A stretch of DNA of 64,000 bases from Paracentrotus lividus (Eukaryota > Echinodermata > Echinoidea > Camarodonta > Echinidae): contig CALNVZ010003430.1 of assembly GCA_940671915.1 (NCBI GenBank), positions 15,192,689-15,256,688 on the forward strand. The letters run 5' to 3'. The notes under the pieces are model-generated. The model worked only from the letters and a program-made list of their open reading frames with translations, had not been told where the DNA came from and searched no databases. How positions within the stretch are numbered: the first letter of the stretch is position 1; every line of letters starts with the position of its first letter. A program made the position numbers and the translations under genes. Below, one piece after another: positions 60,709 to 64,000 of this stretch.

Positions 60709-61057
60709 AACTGACGAGTCAGTACGCATTTCTAGCGAAGTTTTTTTTTTTCTAGAGAAAAAAAAAAATGTTCACAAATTTCGGGGTCAAGATAATTCAT
60801 ACTCACATTGAATCCAGACTGTGAAGGTCCTTCCTCGAATTGGTGACATCTGCAAATATTTCACTTGAAGTAATGAACTAAATAAGATGAAAAATCCTGG
60901 AAAACAGAGACATCCACCACGTAATTTCTAATTTCAGTTGCAAGGTTAGGTTATCCGGAAGTGGAACGTCGTCTGCTCCAACTTCACGTCTCCGTGCGTG
61001 CATCCCTGTTCAATTAATTCTTCGCACAGAATTATGGGACGGAGGTCATGAGTCGAA

Positions 61058-61131
61058 TGACGTCATTGAAAGATGGCAGCGATGGCACCAAAAATTTTAG
61101 AAGAAACAAGACCAACGGAAAATTCATTTTG
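61058..61131 (+). promoter_or_regulatory. CRE plus YY1-like start and exon-like segment
   Basis: A full palindromic CRE (TGACGTCA, 61,058-61,065) lies 7 bp before AAGATGGCAGC, which fits the YY1-type initiator that overlaps start codons in many housekeeping promoters. From ATG 61,073 the frame reads MAAMAPKILEETRPTENSF and meets a strong donor TTTTG|GTAAGT at 61,131/61,132. I do not recognise the peptide. Splicing to 63,217 would create TGA at once, so this is not the SLC5 start; it could be the first exon of another or alternative transcript. Confidence 0.35.
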
Positions 61132-61993
61132 GTAAGTCAAAAAGCTCTTATATATAGTGACGCATTGTATTACCGGACACTATTATAATTCCGGACGCAC
61201 ATATTTCTGCGAACTACAGCAATTTTGTGCGCGTAGAACGGTGCAGTTAAATTCCACGCACCAATACATGGAACAAGATTTCTTAAATGAGGCGAAAAAA
61301 TCTCAGTTTTACCTTATTTATCTATAAAATGATAGAAAATGCTTAAAATTTCATATTGCATACCTTCAATGCTTAAACAATTGATAGGTCTATGTTTTCT
61401 GATGATAAAATGAGCCTCTTTTGCCGAATTTCAATCTCTCGGTGTCCGCTTCGAATGTTGACGTGCGGTGCGTGTATTTTGGTGAATATATATTGCATAG
61501 TTTTCCAATCACAACGATCGCGCGAGCGTGATCGAGAGCGATAGATATCGAGATTATTAACATCGATAAACAACACGCAATTATAACGTTGTATCCCCAT
61601 AGAGAGGATGCGCGTCCGGAATCATAATGCAATTTTTGACACGCAAAAATAATTGTTTTTCGTAGAGGGGTATGCGGCAAGTGCGACAAAAAGAAAACGG
61701 TTAGTAAATATCAAATAATTTTACCATAATTATAGTTTTCATAATATTTGGAATAGCTAGTGCGAATTTTTCTAGACCGTATTTCCACTAATTGTCCTTT
61801 TTAAGGGACTGAAATAAAGGCGTCCGGAAATACCATACACTGCCATACTTTAATTTTTAGTCGTTGTTACGCGTGAAACATCATAGATGATAAAAATAGA
61901 TATTTAAACATTATATTAATCAAATTGACCAGTATAATTCACTTTGCGCTCATCATCACTGAAAGTTACGCTATAAATAGGGGTGGTTGAAGT

Positions 61994-62024
61994 ACAGCCC
62001 CGTCGCCTTCGGCGACGGGGCTGT
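61994..62024. repeat. Perfect 14-bp GC stem closed by C(TTCG)G
   Basis: ACAGCCCCGTCGCC, TTC, GGCGACGGGGCTGT: arms 61,994-62,007 and 62,011-62,024 pair without error. As plus-strand RNA the tip is C(UUCG)G, an exceptionally stable tetraloop. It is a longer relative of the hairpin at 60,690. Confidence 0.9.
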
Positions 62025-62185
62025 GTATAGTTAGGAGGGAAATAGCTTCACCTCAGTATATTGGAGTTGGCTTCAAATTTAAATTGGGAAGTTTTTTAAT
62101 TTTAATTTATGACTTGAATAGGTACCCCCACAAATGCTAGATGGCGCTCTCGCACACACATGCAAATTGGTACACAAAAATCGGT

Positions 62186-62248
62186 ATGTCGAGAACAAAA
62201 GACACTTCGATATCGCCTGGGAAATGCGAATGCTGCGCCAAGGATTTG
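62186..62248 (+). other. Exon-like segment with ATG and donor, unrecognised
   Basis: From ATG 62,186 the frame reads MSRTKDTSISPGKCECCAKD and then L, to a donor TTTG|GTGAGT, phase 0. The CxCC cysteines could be the start of a zinc motif. No partner exon could be assigned. It may be chance, an alternative first exon, or part of an unrelated transcript. Confidence 0.2.
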
Positions 62249-62689
62249 GTGAGTTTTTTTAGATTTTGTAACTGCCCCAGAATTATTGATTATGTATAGT
62301 CGTGTTTACGAGTGTAACGAACGGAAAAAAGTCATTATCAACCTCCTAAACCCAGAAATTTTCCCCTGAAAATGTTACGAAGTTCTAGTACTCATTTTGA
62401 GGCATTGTTATTGAAACTTACCTCGTTTTTTCCCCTATATTTTGAGTGGTAAGATGTGTTGTTAAATCAGAGTCTTTAGCATTTTATAGCTCTTTAGACT
62501 ATGTGTCTATCCATATGTCCTTGATATATCGTCCCACAATTACCAAACAATTAGATTTTAGAGGCATAGAAATCGCTTGTCAAAGTAACAGTCAAACGGT
62601 CCTCCTTTGATTTTTCCGTGAATTTCTCTTGTTTTCCGCGCGTGCGGGGCATGTCCCGTGCCTGCTCTACAGAAGCTCTATCGTAACAA

Positions 62690-62777
62690 GGCTCACTATG
62701 TTGCGTGCACACATGATGATCGTTTGACTATCGATAGCTCATACAGAGACAGCTTTCTCATAGAAATTTTCAACACG
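62690..62777 (+). other. Possible alternative 5'UTR exon of SLC5 gene
   Basis: Ends in a strong donor CAACACG|GTAAGTAAG. The ATG frames inside it stop quickly. Joined to 63,217, translation would start at Met 63,222. The 5' end is arbitrary. Confidence 0.25.
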
Positions 62778-63216
62778 GTAAGTAAGCTGTTTTAGCTGGT
62801 TTTTTGCGCTTTCTGAGATTTTAAAGTGAGTTTTAAGTCATGTACGTGCTAGAAACATTGAACTTTTTTTTTAATGCATGATTTGTGACTGTCAGAGCAT
62901 TTTTGCTTTTTATCTGGGAGTACCTAACTTGAACAAACAAGGATGGTAGAGTTATTAGGGTCTAGTAATTACTAATGTGAGATGATCTTTGTTTTTTTAA
63001 CCTCTACTGCAAACAGGGCACCTCGGCTCAGATTCAGAATAGTTTATTTAAAATTTGCAATTAAAAATATATATTAGATAGATAGATCTATAACTAATAT
63101 TTATTAAGCAGGTGCAGAGAACAGATCTCTTTTGTAGATCATCTAGATCATAATATCTGTGATATCAGGAGCCCAGGATACTGATCTGATGTTGATTATT
63201 TTATTCTCATTTTTAG

Positions 63217-63391
63217 ATGATATGCGAGATATCCGGAGCGCAGCGTTAAAGGGCAAAGATAATTCCTCTGATGCAGACATCCATCCATTCTCAGCACTGG
63301 ATTACGTCATCTTCTCAGCGATGCTCATGGTTTCCACATTGACTGGTTTGTACCATGCCTTCTCAGGGGGTGGCCAGAAAACGACAGCAAA
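63217..63391 (+). CDS. SLC5 sodium-coupled transporter, exon with TM1
   Basis: The acceptor is CATTTTTAG and the donor is GCAAA|GTAAGT. After a polar N-terminal segment (DNSS is a possible N-glycosylation site) it reads FSALDYVIFSAMLMVSTLTG and then LYHAFSGGGQKTTAK. This matches the start of vertebrate SLC5A8 (VWDYVVFAGMLVISAAIGIY, then YAFAGGGQQTSKDF). SLC5A8/SLC5A12 are plasma-membrane Na+/monocarboxylate symporters for lactate, pyruvate, butyrate and nicotinate. The GGGQ loop and the first transmembrane helix are diagnostic of the SLC5 fold. Either 60,305 or Met 63,222 could be the protein start. Confidence 0.85.
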
Positions 63392-63818
63392 GTAAGTTAA
63401 CCTCCATTTCATACATTTAGGTTCTTTGGGATTCACTTGTTAATGTACAAAATTATAATGGGCTTATATGATGAACAATATAATAGGGTTATTAAGTTCG
63501 TAGTCAAGTGCAGTGCATGGTGAGTGCAAGAAGGGAGTATGAGAAGTGTGTTAACTCAAATGCTATATAGTGGCCTTCTTGCTCTTAAAGTCTGTGTACC
63601 ATGATATTTAGAGGATTCTGTGGACAACTGATGAATGGTGTAAGTTGTTTATTATTAAAGTTTGCACTTAATATGCACAGATTTGTTATGATTCTAGCCT
63701 GCAAAAACTGCTGATATGCAAGGTGTTTGTGGTTTTGAGATAGTAAATAGTCTCGAATTTCAGAAAACATTTTGTGTCAATGTATTTTGTCATAAAGATT
63801 ATCTTAAAATGTTTGTAG
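63392..63818 (+). other. SLC5 gene intron
   Basis: 427 bp, GTAAGT to TTTGTAG; nothing else seen in it. Confidence 0.85.
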
Positions 63819-64000
63819 GTTCCTGATGGCAGATCGTAGCATGTACAGCATTCCAGTGGCTATCAGTGTCCTTGCATCCTACGTGTCGGCCATCACTATT
63901 CTAGGTATCCCGTCTGAGATATTCATCTATGGGGTCCAGTATTGGATGGTCATCTTTAGTTTCTTCATTACCATTCCTGTCACAGCCTTGGTTTTCATAC
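63819..64000 (+). CDS. SLC5 sodium-coupled transporter, next exon (cut by window end)
   Basis: Continues in frame as KFLMADRSMYSIPVAISVLA, then SYVSAITILGIPSEIFIYGV and a hydrophobic stretch to ALVFI. It aligns with vertebrate SMCT KDFLMGGRRMTAVPVALSLT, SFMSAVTVLGTPSEVYRFGA. The S-A-x-T-x-L-G-x-P-S-E motif lies in transmembrane helix 2 and is strongly conserved in the SMCT/SMVT branch. Exon and protein continue beyond the window, so substrate specificity cannot be judged. Confidence 0.88.

Larger units (their letters stand above)
60396..63216 (+). other. Proposed first intron of the SLC5 gene, with other exon-like pieces
   Basis: 2.8 kb. It contains two related GC hairpins (60,690 and 61,994), a CRE/YY1-like promoter with an exon-like ATG segment (61,058-61,131), a second exon-like ATG segment (62,186-62,248) and a possible alternative 5'UTR exon ending at 62,777. 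It ends TTATTCTCATTTTTAG. Confidence 0.4.

Noticed and set aside
60637..60725. Second exon of the gene starting at 60,305 (acceptor GTTGCAG)
   Set aside because: Joining it in the phase of the 60,305 exon gives a stop within eight codons, and its longer open frame (FEEDVQQMRW) is in another phase. It remains possible only as a separate transcript.
61994..62024. Bacterial-style intrinsic terminator
   Set aside because: The stem is ideal but no T tract follows, and the context is eukaryotic polymerase II DNA.

Overview
The window is animal nuclear DNA: long introns with GT-AG borders, AT-rich intergenic sequence, dense microsatellites and many short terminal-inverted-repeat (TIR) elements. Its repeat vocabulary (GCGCGAAGCGCGAG arrays, elements ending in CAGnGGCGGATCCAGG, ACATGTACATGTAGGCC-like strings) and the protein sequences fit an echinoderm, most likely a sea urchin. 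The species cannot be fixed by eye.

Layout. (1) About 1-17.5 kb is gene-poor. It holds homopolymers, microsatellites, two tRNA-derived SINE-like pieces, a roughly 1.3 kb tandem array with a GC-rich core, two large back-to-back hairpins and several small DNA transposons. (2) About 17.6-58.2 kb is one complete plus-strand gene, Axin. It has a probable 5'UTR exon ending at 17,849, ten coding exons from 24,351 to 54,546 and a long 3'UTR. The spliced frame gives 856 residues with tankyrase-binding motifs, an RGS domain, a GSK3-binding helix, a beta-catenin-binding helix and a C-terminal DIX domain. The introns carry a LINE 3' remnant and at least four DNA-transposon-like insertions. (3) About 58.2-60.2 kb is a purine-rich spacer ending in an intact small TIR element with a 5-bp target duplication. 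(4) From about 60.2 kb to the end lies the 5' part of a second plus-strand gene, an SLC5-family sodium-coupled transporter closest to the monocarboxylate transporters SLC5A8/SLC5A12. It is cut off by the window edge.

The two genes are unrelated in function: Axin is the scaffold of the beta-catenin destruction complex, and the SLC5 protein is a plasma-membrane Na+/solute symporter. They are tandem neighbours with about 2 kb between them.

The points most worth a second look are: two related TIR elements (19.5 and 48.9 kb), one carrying three regularly placed palindromes; an 812-bp element with a 6-bp target duplication; the double hairpin at 7.5-7.7 kb; the GCGAAGC-core array; a perfect 14-bp stem closed by C(TTCG)G at 62.0 kb; three small uORFs before the Axin start; four X-box-like palindromes after the Axin stop; and a frame-compatible, signal-peptide-like first exon for the SLC5 gene. 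I saw no microbial operon, CRISPR array, rRNA gene or intact retroelement.
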